This document shows positions 16,615-27,365 of a stretch of DNA of 42,299 bases, piece after piece. The notes under the pieces are model-generated. The model was not told where the DNA came from. It made no database searches and saw only the letters and a program-made list of their open reading frames with translations. The stretch's first letter is position 1, and every line of letters begins with the position of its first letter. The position numbers and the translations under genes were made by a program. Origin of the DNA: Thioploca sp. (lineage in GTDB: Bacteria > Pseudomonadota > Gammaproteobacteria > Beggiatoales > Beggiatoaceae); contig JAAUSR010000044.1 in NCBI GenBank assembly GCA_012032555.1, positions 1-42,299 of the forward strand, given 5' to 3'.

Positions 16615-17136
16615 CAATCACTCCTTAAATATAGACTAATTTTAAATCGGAAAGAAAGGCCAATTTAATAAGCCAAAACTTGCCTTATTTTTAAACGTAA
16701 ATAGACCAAAATAGAACTTGGTTACGATGGTTTTATACCGATTTATTTTATAATACCTACTTTATTCTCCTGATGTCTAATGATTCGATAGTACTTCAAG
16801 AAATTAATAGCAGAAATGATTTCAACTTTTATGTTGTACTTAAGCACAGATGTCTGCTGAATCTTTTTTTCAAATTGTTGTTACCAAAGAAAACTTATCA
16901 TTCTTCAATCGTCTGAATTGGCTTTTTCCGAATGAAAGGATTCACAGAATTGAGTTGAAAATCAACCGACTTATTCTGTCATTGTTTAAAAAAGTTGAAA
17001 ATGCTAGTTCAAACCAGATGCTTATTGAAGGATACCCCAATCGATAGGTGGTAAACCAAAGGCAAGGTGTGATGAGTTTGTGCTTAAATTGTTGATATAA
17101 TACTTTATTTAACTTTTTATTCCGATAATCCAAGAT
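16615..17136. other. Divergent spacer, no convincing gene
   Basis: About 520 AT-rich bases between the divergent hydrolase and ispA genes. One open segment of 65 codons (16850-17047, plus strand) has no ribosome binding site and no recognisable family, so I do not call it a gene. The promoters of both flanking genes should lie here. Confidence 0.5.
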
Positions 17137-18027
17137 ATGTCTTTGCAAAATTTAATCACAATTTACCAACAACGGATCAACACCGCTTTAGATACTTGGT
17201 TACCAACGGCGGTGATTCAACCTACTCAGTTACATGAAGCGATGCGTTATGCCGTCTTGAATGGTGGTAAACGGATACGACCGCTGTTAGTTTATTTAAC
17301 GGGTCATATTTTAAAGGTTAATCCCACTTCATTAGATGGACCGGCTTGTGCAGTTGAATTAATTCATGCTTATTCTTTAGTCCATGATGATTTACCGGCG
17401 ATGGATAATGACGATTTACGGCGTGGTAACCCAACTTGCCACAAAGCTTTTGATGAAGCAACTGCTATTTTGGTGGGTGATGCTTTACAAACTTTGGCTT
17501 TTTATATTCTTAGCCAAGATCCCCATTTGCAAACCACCGCTCAACATCGCTTAGAAATGATTAATACCCTTGCCCTGGCTAGCGGGTCACGTGGTATGGT
17601 TGGTGGACAAGCGCTTGATATGGAATCAGTTGGTCAATCTTTAACCTTAGCTGAATTAGAAAATATGCACATTCATAAAACCGGCGCACTTATCCGTGCA
17701 AGTGTAAAGCTAGGTGCTTTGGCTTATCCGACAATTGATAACGATTGGCTAGCTAAACTTGATCATTATGCTAAATGTATTGGTTTAGCCTTTCAAATTC
17801 AAGATGATGTTTTAGATATTGAAGCTAATACTGAAATTCTAGGTAAAACACAGGGCGCTGATATTATTAACAATAAAGTGACTTATCCGGCTTTGCTTGG
17901 ATTGCGTGGTGCTAAACAAATGGCTGCCGAACTGATTGAACAAGCGTTGATCAGTTTAAATGATTTTGATGATAGCGCTGATCCACTCCGTTGGATGGCC
18001 AATTATATCATCACACGAGCTTATTAA
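17137..18027 (+). CDS. ispA: Farnesyl diphosphate synthase
   Basis: 296 residues, the normal length of bacterial short-chain prenyl synthases. The first aspartate-rich motif is DDLPAMDNDD near residue 87 and the second is DDVLD near 226. NGGKRIRP near 49 binds diphosphate. The residues before the first motif fit a C15 product. It joins isopentenyl diphosphate to DMAPP/GPP to feed ubiquinone, undecaprenol and hopanoid-type products. The usual neighbours xseB and dxs are missing. Directly behind it lies a broken oxidoreductase remnant starting three bases past the stop. Confidence 0.93.
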   Translation: MSLQNLITIYQQRINTALDTWLPTAVIQPTQLHEAMRYAVLNGGKRIRPLLVYLTGHILKVNPTSLDGPACAVELIHAYSLVHDDLPAMDNDDLRRGNPTCHKAFDEATAILVGDALQTLAFYILSQDPHLQTTAQHRLEMINTLALASGSRGMVGGQALDMESVGQSLTLAELENMHIHKTGALIRASVKLGALAYPTIDNDWLAKLDHYAKCIGLAFQIQDDVLDIEANTEILGKTQGADIINNKVTYPALLGLRGAKQMAAELIEQALISLNDFDDSADPLRWMANYIITRAY

Positions 18028-18029
18028 CT

Positions 18030-18363
18030 ATGAATAAAACTTTCTTAATTTTAGGCGGTTACGGCAATGCTGGTCGCCTAATTGCTGAACTATTACTTCA
18101 AGAAACCCCGATACAATTAGTATTAGCCGGTACAACTACTTCATTGGGATACTTATTTATTAACCGCTGCGCCGGTAATCGCTAGTTTGTTACAATATTT
18201 AGAGGGCACTTTACCCAAGTCAGGATTGTGGTACCAAGGTAATGTGGTCGAACCGAAACGAATGTTAAGTGATATCGAAGGATTAGGAGTCCAATTTGAA
18301 ATCAAGAAAATGACTGATTTTTCTTCACCGGAACGAAGCTTATTTTTGAATAGGAGTGATTAA
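18030..18363 (+). pseudogene. Remnant of a saccharopine-dehydrogenase-like oxidoreductase
   Basis: The start at 18030 gives an NAD(P)-binding Rossmann beginning (TFLILGGYGNAG) and then about 35 residues before the family pattern is lost near 18140. From there a different frame reads DTYLLTAAPVIASLL, then LPKSGLWYQGNVVEP, to a stop at 18361-18363, which is the expected C-terminal end of the same kind of enzyme. Several hundred codons between the two ends are missing and the frame differs, so this is an internal deletion and not a single-base error. It cannot make an active enzyme. It follows ispA by two bases. Confidence 0.65.
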
Positions 18364-18410
18364 TTCTTCTGTGTTACCAACGTTTAAAACTCGGATTTTG
18401 TTTCTTATCG

Positions 18411-18761
18411 TTACCAAGATTTTGATATCATATAAGCAACCGCATCTTTTACTTCATCATCGGATAAATTGGGTTTCCCACCACGTGGTGGCATATCGTT
18501 AAAACCATTTAAACTATGATCCAGTAGTGTTTCTATTCCTTTATCAATTCGTCCAACCCAGTCGCGTTGATTACCTATTTTCGGAGCCGCACTAGACATA
18601 CCCGCTAAATGACAAGCAATACAGGTATTATTATAAATTTGTTCACCTTGGGTTAAATTGAAACGACTTAGGTCCGGTTTGTTACCACATCCGGTAGTAA
18701 AAATCATAATTAATAAGGAAATTTTTTTAAAATCGGTTATGTTGCTTAAGATCATGCGCAT
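18411..18761 (-). CDS. Small class I cytochrome c, probably a lipoprotein
   Basis: A 116-residue protein. A hydrophobic N-terminus ends in TTGC, a likely lipobox, so it is probably anchored to the membrane by lipid. One haem motif, CIACH, lies near residue 47, and the sixth ligand Met is in NDMPPRGG near 90, followed by SDDEVKDAVAYM, the standard C-terminal helix of cytochrome c5-like proteins. It would shuttle electrons in the periplasm, for example toward a terminal oxidase. It lies 75 bases behind the chemoreceptor gene on the same strand but is probably unrelated in function. Confidence 0.85.
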   Translation of the reverse strand: MRMILSNITDFKKISLLIMIFTTGCGNKPDLSRFNLTQGEQIYNNTCIACHLAGMSSAAPKIGNQRDWVGRIDKGIETLLDHSLNGFNDMPPRGGKPNLSDDEVKDAVAYMISKSW

Positions 18762-18836
18762 CAGTTCATCTCAGTTGCTATCTTCAGTGATACTGCGTTT
18801 TTAAATAAAGTGTGAGCACTATTTTTTCAAATAACG

Positions 18837-21175
18837 CTAGAAATCTTCCCATTCGTCAACTACCTTAGATTTACTGGCAGACGATTTAGGCGATTTAATT
18901 GGAATAACAACCGGTTGGTGAAGCTGACGATTAATCGGTGTTGTTCTTTTAATATCCTGAGTGAGATTAAACTGACCGCGCTTAAAAAAAGCAACTTGTC
19001 TTTGTAAATCACTAGCTTGCTCACTCATCGACTGACTAGCAGAGGTCATTTCCTCTACCATAGCCGCATTTTGCTGAGTAGTTTCATCCATTTGTACAAT
19101 CGCTTTATTAACTTGTTGGATACCAGAAGACTGTTCCTGACTGGCAGCGGCAATTTCGGCAATAATATCACTCACTTGTTTAACTGCGATCACAATGTCT
19201 TTAAGCGTTTCTCCAGATTTATGAGCGAGTTGAGTACCTTCTTCTACTTTAAGAACACTGTCTTCTATTAATTTTTTAATTTCTTTAGCGGCAGCGGCAC
19301 TACGTTGTGCTAAGTTTCGTACTTCGGCAGCGACTACAGCAAAACCACGTCCTTGTTCACCGGCACGGGCGGCTTCAACAGCGGCGTTGAGTGCCAATAA
19401 ATTGGTTTGAAAAGCAATATCATCAATAACGCCAATAATATCGGTAATTTTTTGGCTACTGCGATTAATTTCAGTAATAGCTTGAATAGCTGCGCCGACT
19501 ACCTCCCCGCCGTTTTCTGCCCGATTTTGGGCACTGAGCGCCAGTTGGGTAGCATGTTTAGCATTATCGGCATTTTGTTGGACCGTACTCGTCATTTGTT
19601 CCATACTAGCGGCGGTTTCTTCCAAAGAAGCCGCTTGTTGTTCAGTCCGTTGATTTAAATTGATATTACTTTGGGAAATTTCATTAGCGGTTTGATTAAC
19701 TTGTGCGGCTGCTTGGGAAATAGAAGTCATAATATCGGTCAATTTATCAACGGTGATATTAATATCATTTTGAGTTGATGAAAAGCACCCACATAATGGG
19801 TTTCAATCTGTTGCGAAAGATCTCCTGTAGCCAGCGCCGCTGCGATCCGCATCATATCCCCTACTGCGGACTGGGTGAAATCCATAATTCGATTCAGTCC
19901 TTCACTAAAGGATTTAAAAAAACCACTTTTATCTTCAAGATTAAGCCGTTGTTGAAAATCACCTTGAGAAGCGGCATAGATAACGTGATTAATTTCTTGT
20001 TCAGTAGCCACTTCCAAAGTACGATCACGAAACTCAATGACCAACCCTAAGCGTTCACCAGCAGCATTAACTATCGGCGTAATAGTATGGTCTAAAGTGA
20101 GTTTGCCTATCGTTATCGTGGAATGGTGACTATCAACGAGTTGAGATAATAATTGGTATTGATGTGTCGGATCGCGATGAAAAACCTCAATGGTGTTGTC
20201 GAGTAAATGGTTAGCATCAAACCAAGGTAATTCCTGACGAATTTCATCTTGTTTAGCTTGAAAAAGCCGTTGTGCCGTTTCATTACAATAGATGACTTTA
20301 TAGGCGTTATCGGTAATCAAGATACTGGTAGTCACCCAATCTAAAGCACGATTAATGCGTAAGGCTTCTTCGGCAATCCGTTTATCTTCGGCAAAACGTT
20401 CACGTAATTGCGTTTGCATATGAGCAAGGGATTGTAGCAATTGACCAATTTCGTTATGAGGAATTGTGTCGATGGCGTTAGCCAGATTACCAGTCGCGAT
20501 GTTATTAGCAATATTCACGGCTTTACCCAAATAACCAGAGATATGACGTATCAGCCAAATGAGAAAAATACTGATCACAATCATCATGGCAATAATATTG
20601 GCAAACACCAACTGTCGAGCCCATTGTGCCCGTTTCTCTAATTTGGCACCTTGTTGGTGAACATAGTCATTAAATTGAGCAGTAATGGTACTTAGCGCAC
20701 TTAATGCCGGACTATCGTCGATTTTGACTACCGCATCAATTTGGGGAATTGATTGGTTAGCTTGAATCAATTTTTCGATTACTGCAATATTTTCATTATA
20801 TTTTCTAGCCACTTTAATAATTTCATCTATCGTTTTGGTCTCTTCTGCTGCTAAGTTAGGTAGGGTTTTATATTGAGAGAGCGCGGCTTGTAATTGGATA
20901 AAGCTTTGGTTAAATCTTTCTCGATAGCTTACCTGTTGACGTAATAAATAATTTTTGAAATGGTGAATAATTCCACCATAGCCAAAGTGTTCACGGATTT
21001 GTGAGAGTAATTCTAATCTAGTTTGGAGTTGTTCTTGAAAATCTTCCCCTTGTTTATCTGTTAAGCGTTCTTCATTGGTGAAATAAACAATTGAGCTAAA
21101 ACTGAATAGGATGAGTAAAAATAGTATATTTAATAATACTTTAATGCTAAAAAAGGTGTTTAGTAGCCAGTGCAT
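18837..21175 (-). CDS. Methyl-accepting chemotaxis protein with PAS domain (one frameshift)
   Basis: About 779 residues when one base is restored at the T run 19768-19771 (plus strand). Without it the gene reads as two overlapping parts, 19739-21175 and 18837-19742. Adding one A on the coding strand turns the break into [13 protein letters not shown], the expected sequence. Order: first membrane helix (about 10-30), periplasmic helical sensor, second membrane helix (about 193-215), HAMP, PAS (about 275-385), HAMP-like linker and the cytoplasmic signalling hairpin with [16 protein letters not shown] and [17 protein letters not shown]. The last residues are DEWEDF, close to the xWxxF tail that tethers CheR/CheB. 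It is downstream of cheW and belongs to the chemotaxis unit. Start at 21175 has AGAGGA upstream. Confidence 0.88.
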
Positions 21176-21385
21176 TTAGGGTTCCTCTACCGGGAAGTCA
21201 AGTTGCGGGACTGAGTTAAATACAACCGCTTTTTTTCTCAAAATGCTCCCGAAATGGAAGCAAGGGAAACCAGAGCGATTCCTGAATAAGGATAGGTATC
21301 GTTATTTATTTAATGATGACCATTCATCGTTGAAGTGGCTCTAATGGTTTTGCTCACGGTTAACAACGGACTTGATTATACCCGA

Positions 21386-21889
21386 TTAGCCATTACTCGC
21401 CTGTTCAGAAGCATTTTCAACAATAGCCAATTCGTTCGAGTTAAGCAACCGATCAATATCGAGTACAATCACCATTTTATTATCAACTGTTGTTAAACCT
21501 TTGATAAATTCGGTACAAATAAAACTACCAAAATCTGGTGGTGGTTTAATATCGATTTCACTGACATCATAAACATCTGAAACCGCGTCAACCACAATCC
21601 CCATGGTACGCTCTTTACTTTTGCTCGCAATAACTTTAACCACCACGACTACCGTCATGGGTCCATATTCTAAACGTTCGAGATTAAAACGCATTCGTAA
21701 ATCAATAATGGGGACAATGGTACCGCGCAAGTTAATAACGCCACAAATATAGTGAGGCGTATTGGGAATGGTGGTAATCTTATTCCAACCTTTAATTTCC
21801 TGTACGCGTAAAATATCTACGGCATATTCTTCGGTGGCTAAAACAAAAGTAAGATATTTGTTAGTCATATTGGCTATATCAGTGTTCAT
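21386..21889 (-). CDS. cheW: Chemotaxis coupling protein CheW
   Basis: 167 residues with the CheW SH3-like fold: YLTFVLATEEYAVDILRVQEI, given here in part as EEYAVDILRVQEI, then PNTPHYICGVINLRGTIVP and IDLRMRF near 60. It links chemoreceptors to CheA in the signalling array. The start overlaps the cheA stop by four bases and has AGGAG upstream, so it is translationally coupled to cheA. It is cytoplasmic. The chemoreceptor gene follows after 210 bases. Confidence 0.93.
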   Translation of the reverse strand: MNTDIANMTNKYLTFVLATEEYAVDILRVQEIKGWNKITTIPNTPHYICGVINLRGTIVPIIDLRMRFNLERLEYGPMTVVVVVKVIASKSKERTMGIVVDAVSDVYDVSEIDIKPPPDFGSFICTEFIKGLTTVDNKMVIVLDIDRLLNSNELAIVENASEQASNG

Positions 21890-24227
21890 GATGCACTCCT
21901 AAAACCCAAATGTGTACGAAGTGGAGATATTTGAGTTCGACCATAAAAAAGTTGAATCAAACCAGCAACATCTAAAATTAAAGCCACACTGCCATCCCCT
22001 AAAATAGTCGCACCAGAAATTCCCTGTACTTGTTGGTAGTTACTTTCTAAACTTTTAATTACAATTTGTTGTTGTGACAGCAATTCATCGACAAATAAAC
22101 CAATTTTTTGACCATCTCCTTCAACAATCACTAATAACCCTTGATCTAATTGAGTAGTACCGGGTGTAATTTCAAACAAACTATATAAACGCAAAATCGG
22201 AATATATTCTTCACGCAAGCGATAAACTTCGGCTTTCCCTGCCAACGAACTGACCAAATCGGGGTTAATTCGTAAGGATTCAATAATTGACAGTAACGAT
22301 AAAATATAAATTTCCTTACCAACTCGTACTAATTGTCCATCTAAAATGGCTAAAGTGAGGGGCAACCGAATCGTAAAAGTTGAACCTTGGTTCGGTCGAG
22401 AAACCACTTCGATCGTGCCACCCAATGCCCGAATATTGCGACGTACCACATCCATACCCACCCCCCGTCCGGAGAGATCACTCACTTGTTTAGCTGTAGA
22501 AAAGCCTGGTAAGAAAATAAATTCATAGAGTTGTTCTTCAGTTGGATGATCATCTGCGGCTAATAAACCTTTCTCTATCGCTTTAAGGTGAATTTTTTCT
22601 AAATCAAAACCCGCACCATCATCACTGATTTGAATAATAATATTACCACCTTGGTGAAAAGCATGTAGATGTAATCGTCCCGTTTCGAGTTTACCGACTG
22701 CAACACGTTGAGCTGGCAGTTCAACACCATGATCAAGCGCATTTCGAACTAAATGGACGAGTGGATCACTCATTTTTTCTAAAACCGTTTTATCGAGTTC
22801 AGTATGCTCCCCAGATAATTTTAATTCGACTTTCTTGCCTAATTGTGTGCTTAAATCGTGAACTAACCGTGGAAAGCGGTTAAAAGAATAGCTAATCGGT
22901 AACATGCGAATCCGCATGACACTTTCTTGCAATTCTCGCGTGTTGCGTTCTAGTTGTGATAAACCGTTATGCAATTGGGTCATATGAGTATGATCCAATG
23001 ATCTTTAACTTGATCTAACATGGATTGAGTAATGACTAATTCACCGACTAAATTAATCAAACTATCAATTTTATCAATATTAACCCGAATGGAATTCGCT
23101 TCGGCAGTAGTATGATGAGTTAAATGGGGATTGGCAATAACAGTTGCATTATTATCCCGTATCAATTCTGCAGCCGGACTACTGACCAAATTCGGTGGTA
23201 GTGGCTGGACTTTATCCATGATAGGCACCGGACGTTGCTCCAAAGAATCGGCTGATGTCATGGTATTATTATGGATTGGTGAAGCCGGTATGGGTGGGGT
23301 GATTGTTGTGGGCGTGGAAACGAGCGGTTCTGTTTTAGGTTCAAAGTTCGATTGACTGGTTTCTTGATCGGCTGATTCATTAATCGATTCTTCTGGTTCA
23401 ATCGCAGTTAATACTGGAGAGGTTGGTTCCGAAGTAGTCTCTGGTGTTGCTGGTAGGGAAGCGGGTGATGGGGATAAACCAGTGATTTGGAGTTCACATT
23501 CGTTTTCAACCCATTCAAAAACTTCCTCAATTATAGCTCGCTCTACCGGCGCTTGCAACATCAGTTCCCAGCTTAAGTAACAAGATTGCGGATCTAATTC
23601 AGTTAAATTGGGTAATTGGCTCGTATCCACTTTAATATCGAGTGATCCCAAAATCGATAATTCATGAAACAGATTAATGGGATCATTCCCCGTCATTAAC
23701 ATGGAGGGATGCGGTTTAAAAAAAATCTGCCATTGAAGTAAATTATTGGGCGCCGGTGGCGTGGAATGAACTGGAATGAGTTCGGGTGGTCGCTCAATAT
23801 GCGTGAGTGCTTCTGCTTTTACTTGTTTATCTGCCATTGATTTTTTCAACGTATTCAACAGTTCGGTTTGACAAGTCTGTACCGGTTGTATATCACAAGT
23901 AGCATTCTCTTGCAAACTAGATAACATCATCCGCATGATATCTACCGCACGGAGTAACAAATCAATCAAGGCTTGCGTAATCAGATGTTCGCCATTACGC
24001 ATTTCGTCCAGCAAAGTTTCGGCGACATGAGCAAAAGCAACGACTTGTTCTAACTTAAAAATACCCCCACCTCCTTTGATCGAATGGGCAGCACGGAAAA
24101 TACTATTAATTAATTCTTTATTAAGGCTACCAATTTCTAAATCCAATAGATTGGATTCCATGAGATCGAGATTTTCAAAACTCTCTTCAAAAAATAAAGC
24201 TCGGACTTCTGTTAAATCCACTGGCAT
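21886..24227 (-). CDS. cheA: Chemotaxis histidine kinase CheA (one frameshift)
   Basis: About 780 residues when one base is restored at 22997-22998 (plus strand AA). As written the frame breaks into 22980-24227 and 21886-22998, and adding one base gives a continuous QVKDHLDHTHMTQL. Domains: an N-terminal HPt with phospho-His 48 in AAHSIKGGGG, a long Pro/Thr/Ser-rich linker (about 270-370), the dimerisation helices, then the kinase with VHLVRNALDHG (N box), DDGAGFD (G1) and GRGVGMDVV (G2), and a CheW-like C-terminal domain. It phosphorylates CheY in response to receptor state. It follows cheY by six bases and overlaps cheW by four. A separate P2 CheY-binding domain is not obvious in the linker. 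Confidence 0.92.
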
Positions 24228-24233
24228 AGTGGG

Positions 24234-24599
24234 TTACCTCAATACTTTTCTAAGAGCAGCAAGCAATTTATCTGGATCAAACGGTTTAATAATCCAGCCA
24301 GTTGCTCCCGCTAATTTGGCTATTTTCTTTTTTTCTGGATCAGATTCGGTTGTTAGTAGTAAAATTGGTTTAAACCGATAGGTAGATAAGGCACGCAATT
24401 CACGTACTAACGACAAGCCATCTAACCGTGGCATATTGACATCAGTAATAACTAGGTCAAATGAACGAGACTTTGCTAACTCTAACGCCTGCAAACCATC
24501 TTCTGCTTCAATTACACTGTAGTTGGCTTCGTTTAAAGTAAATTTAAGCATCTGCCGAATAGAGACAGAATCGTCGCTAATAAGAATATGAACTGCCAT
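24234..24599 (-). CDS. cheY: Chemotaxis response regulator CheY
   Basis: A 121-residue stand-alone receiver domain. The acidic pocket is D9, D10 and phospho-acceptor D53 (ITDVNMP); the switch Thr is in LLLTTESD and the conserved Lys in WIIKPF. No output domain is present. It is the first gene of the chemotaxis unit, six bases before cheA, and would act on a flagellar or, more likely in a gliding filament, a type IV pilus or other motility motor. CheR, CheB and CheZ are not in the window. Confidence 0.9.
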   Translation of the reverse strand: MAVHILISDDSVSIRQMLKFTLNEANYSVIEAEDGLQALELAKSRSFDLVITDVNMPRLDGLSLVRELRALSTYRFKPILLLTTESDPEKKKIAKLAGATGWIIKPFDPDKLLAALRKVLR

Positions 24600-25197
24600 C
24601 TTGGTTTCTATTTCTGAAGTAAATGGTATTGAATGGATGATGTTAAACCTCAGTCCTCGATTCTATCTAACAAAGTACTTCTAAAGAATGCAAATATCAT
24701 ACTAACCCTGAGTTATTCACCATAAAGAAGAAAAGAAGATTAAATAGTATATTACGATGTATTATATTTGTTCACTAAAATAATCATTTTGCCTAGCTCA
24801 TAATTAGGAGTATATACTACTTACTTAAGTTGGGTGAACTTGAGGTCAATCACTTTAATCAATTATTAGTTATTTGCTTCAAATTAGAGGTTTACAGCTG
24901 GTGCGCATTAAAACTGATAAGTGGCAAAGTCAGTAACTAGAATAGTGATACAACCCGATCCGGTCATTAATCTCAATACGCTTAAAATAGGTAATCAACT
25001 CGTTATTCTTTATTCTCAGAAGGGAGTTCCAAATTTGCTTAAAGCAGTCATGCTAAACGGATAGTCATATTCGCTCTATTGCAATCAAGCGTTATTACGC
25101 TTGGTTGGTTACCCTAAAACTCGGGTTACCTTCACGATCTATCCGATTTTACCCGAATTGATTTTCTAGATAGTTTAAACTACTGTTAAAATAAATT
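24600..25197. other. Divergent spacer, possibly with decayed coding sequence
   Basis: About 600 bases between the divergent cheY and holB genes. The left half is AT-rich with no open frame. From 24946 a GTG-initiated open stretch of about 40 codons, and other short open segments to 25170, look slightly protein-like but match no family I know. I see no gene here that can be supported. The promoters for the chemotaxis and holB operons should lie in it. Confidence 0.45.
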
Positions 25198-26250
25198 ATG
25201 AGTCTCCAGTTACCTTGGCATCATTTATTATGGGAGCAAATTAAGTATTGCTGGCAGCAAAATCGTCTGTCTCATGCTTTATTGTTAGCTGGTCCGCCAG
25301 GGATGGGAAAAACTTTATTTGCTCAACGATTAGCTAATTTATTATTATGTGAGCAACAATCTGGGGTTAAAAACTCAGTTGATCAAGTCAACTGGCAACC
25401 CTGTGAACAATGTCAATCTTGTCATTTATTGACAGTGGGCAACCATCCGGATTTATTATCGGTGCATCCTAGCGCAGCAGACAAATTGATTTCAGTCGAA
25501 CAAATCCGCGAATTAATTCAATTTTGTTCTTTAACAACTTATTATGGACACTATCGAATCGTGTTGATTAACCCCGCTGAAAAAATGAACCGTTATGCAG
25601 CAAATAGCTTATTAAAACTATTGGAAGAACCACCTTCACAAACGTTGTTTATTTTAGTTAGCCATCAACCACAACAGTTAATAATCACCTTGCGGAGTCG
25701 TTGTCAGCTTCTTAATTTTAGCCGTCCTCACCCGCAATTAACTCAAGCTTGGTTACAAAGTCGTCTAGCGATTTCTCAACCAACTTTGACTCATCAAGTC
25801 GATGTCGCTTTACTACTGAATATCTCAGCACAAGCACCTTTAGTGGCTGTTGCTTTAGCAGAAACCGAGGCAATGACTCAACGACAAGCTTTATTTAATA
25901 GCTTGATTCAACTCGCCACCGGGAAAATGGATCCGATCAAAGTTGTGGCGCAATGGACCCAGTGGGAAACCGTGCAAATCTTACCCTGGTTATTAAGTTG
26001 GACAAGGGATATCATCCGTTGTGCGCTCACTGGGCAAACTCAGTATCTTCTTAATCAAGATTATAAAACCAATTTATTTCGTTTTAGTCAACAGGTTGAT
26101 TTAAAAAATTTATTTAACTTGCTGGATCAACAAACCGAAGTCTATCAGTTAGTCATGGGAAACACCCCGGTGAAAGTAACTGGTTTATTAGAATCACTTG
26201 CCATTGCCTGGGTTAAATTAACATATTCTCTAAGGAGATCGTCTTTATGA
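25198..26250 (+). CDS. holB: DNA polymerase III delta-prime subunit
   Basis: 350 residues of the clamp-loader AAA+ family. Walker A-like GPPGMGKTLF is near residue 33. The zinc site uses C-x-x-C-x-x-C (CEQCQSC) with an upstream Cys near 51. NSLLKLLEEPP near 139 and LRSRCQLLNF near 165 (the SRC motif) are family marks. It opens the sliding clamp together with the gamma/tau and delta subunits. It heads a compact operon, overlapping the PilZ gene by four bases, an arrangement widely conserved in gammaproteobacteria (holB-pilZ-tatD). The usual upstream tmk gene is absent. Confidence 0.93.
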   Translation: MSLQLPWHHLLWEQIKYCWQQNRLSHALLLAGPPGMGKTLFAQRLANLLLCEQQSGVKNSVDQVNWQPCEQCQSCHLLTVGNHPDLLSVHPSAADKLISVEQIRELIQFCSLTTYYGHYRIVLINPAEKMNRYAANSLLKLLEEPPSQTLFILVSHQPQQLIITLRSRCQLLNFSRPHPQLTQAWLQSRLAISQPTLTHQVDVALLLNISAQAPLVAVALAETEAMTQRQALFNSLIQLATGKMDPIKVVAQWTQWETVQILPWLLSWTRDIIRCALTGQTQYLLNQDYKTNLFRFSQQVDLKNLFNLLDQQTEVYQLVMGNTPVKVTGLLESLAIAWVKLTYSLRRSSL

Positions 26251-26597
26251 AACGTCCCGGTGGTATGAAACGTAATATGTTGTCAGTCAATATTCAGGAT
26301 GAAATGACTTTATATAATTCTTATTTACCTTTCTTAAAACAGGGGGGGTTGTTTATTCCAACAGATAAATCTTATAAAGTTGGGGATGAAGTATTTTTAT
26401 TACTCACTTTACTCAATGATGGTGAAAAAACCCCGATTGCTGGTAAAGTCGCCTGGATTAATCCTAAAGGTGCGCAAGGGCGACGTCCACCAGGAATTGG
26501 CGTTCATTTTGGTGAAATGTATAAAGGGACCACCGAAAAAATTGAAAGTTCTTTAGCTAATTTACTGAAATCAGATAAACCGACTTTTACGATATAA
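26247..26597 (+). CDS. pilZ: PilZ-domain protein, type IV pilus-associated
   Basis: A 116-residue single PilZ domain. It carries LFIPTDKSYKVGDEVFLLL and the VAWINPKG strand followed by GIGVHF, but the N-terminal RxxxR c-di-GMP motif is not evident, as in the type IV pilus PilZ group that acts without binding c-di-GMP. Its start has AAGGAG nine bases upstream and overlaps the holB stop. In Xanthomonas and Pseudomonas such proteins are needed for pilus assembly through FimX/PilB. That fits a gliding organism but is inferred. Confidence 0.87.
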   Translation: MKRPGGMKRNMLSVNIQDEMTLYNSYLPFLKQGGLFIPTDKSYKVGDEVFLLLTLLNDGEKTPIAGKVAWINPKGAQGRRPPGIGVHFGEMYKGTTEKIESSLANLLKSDKPTFTI

Positions 26598-26609
26598 AAA
26601 TTTATTCTT

Positions 26610-27365
26610 ATGCTAGTCGATTCACATTGTCATTTAGATTTAATTCCCCATAGCGATCCCCACAGCTTAGTCACTACTGCTCAACAACATGGGGTTAGCC
26701 ATTTATTAAGTGTGGGAGTTGATCTAAACAGTTTTCCTCAGTTATTAGCCATCACCCAAAATTTAAATAATGTTTCTATTTCAGTTGGTGTTCACCCGAA
26801 CACGATCCAAGCAACTGAACCGGATGTAACAATCCTCTGTCATCTCGCTGATAATCCTAAAGTTGTCGCTATTGGTGAAACGGGGTTAGATTATTTTCGC
26901 AGTCAAGGTGATTTAACCTGGCAACAGCAGCGGTTTCGCACTCATATTCAAGCTGCTAAAGAAATCGGTAAACCACTTATCATTCATAACCGGGAAGCGA
27001 CGGCAGATACTTTACGCCTACTCCGTGAAGAAAACGCCGCTACGGTAGGCGGAATTATGCACTGTTTTGTCGAAGATTGGGAAATCGCTCAACAAGTCAT
27101 CGACATGGGTTTTTATATCTCTTTTTCCGGTATAGTCACTTTTAAAAATGCTACACTATTACAAACCGTCGCGAAAAAAATTTCCCTAGATTATATGCTA
27201 ATAGAGACAGATGCGCCTTATTTAGCACCGGTACCTTATCGAGGTCAAATCAATCAACCCGCTTATGTGAAATACGTCGCTGAATTCATTGCTAATTTAA
27301 GAGGAGAAGCCTTAATGACGATTGGACAAGCAACCACACAGAATTTTTGGCGGTTATTTAATTAA
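26610..27365 (+). CDS. tatD: TatD-family metal-dependent DNase
   Basis: 251 residues with a TIM-barrel metal hydrolase pattern: DSHCHLD at residue 3 (H-x-H), GETGLDYF near 92 (Glu ligand), IIHNRE near 127, MHCF near 151 and ETDAPYLAP near 199 (Asp ligand). The operon-linked variant corresponds to YcfH of E. coli. It is cytoplasmic and probably has 3'-5' exonuclease activity in DNA repair or turnover. It lies 12 bases behind the pilZ gene, and its stop overlaps the next ATG by one base. Confidence 0.92.
   Translation: MLVDSHCHLDLIPHSDPHSLVTTAQQHGVSHLLSVGVDLNSFPQLLAITQNLNNVSISVGVHPNTIQATEPDVTILCHLADNPKVVAIGETGLDYFRSQGDLTWQQQRFRTHIQAAKEIGKPLIIHNREATADTLRLLREENAATVGGIMHCFVEDWEIAQQVIDMGFYISFSGIVTFKNATLLQTVAKKISLDYMLIETDAPYLAPVPYRGQINQPAYVKYVAEFIANLRGEALMTIGQATTQNFWRLFN

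Noticed and set aside
16850-17047. Small plus-strand gene of 65 codons before ispA.
   Set aside because: No ribosome binding site, no recognised family and AT-rich composition expected by chance.
24946-25170. Short open stretches before holB that look faintly protein-like.
   Set aside because: They are broken by stops, change frame and match no family I can name; at most a very old remnant.
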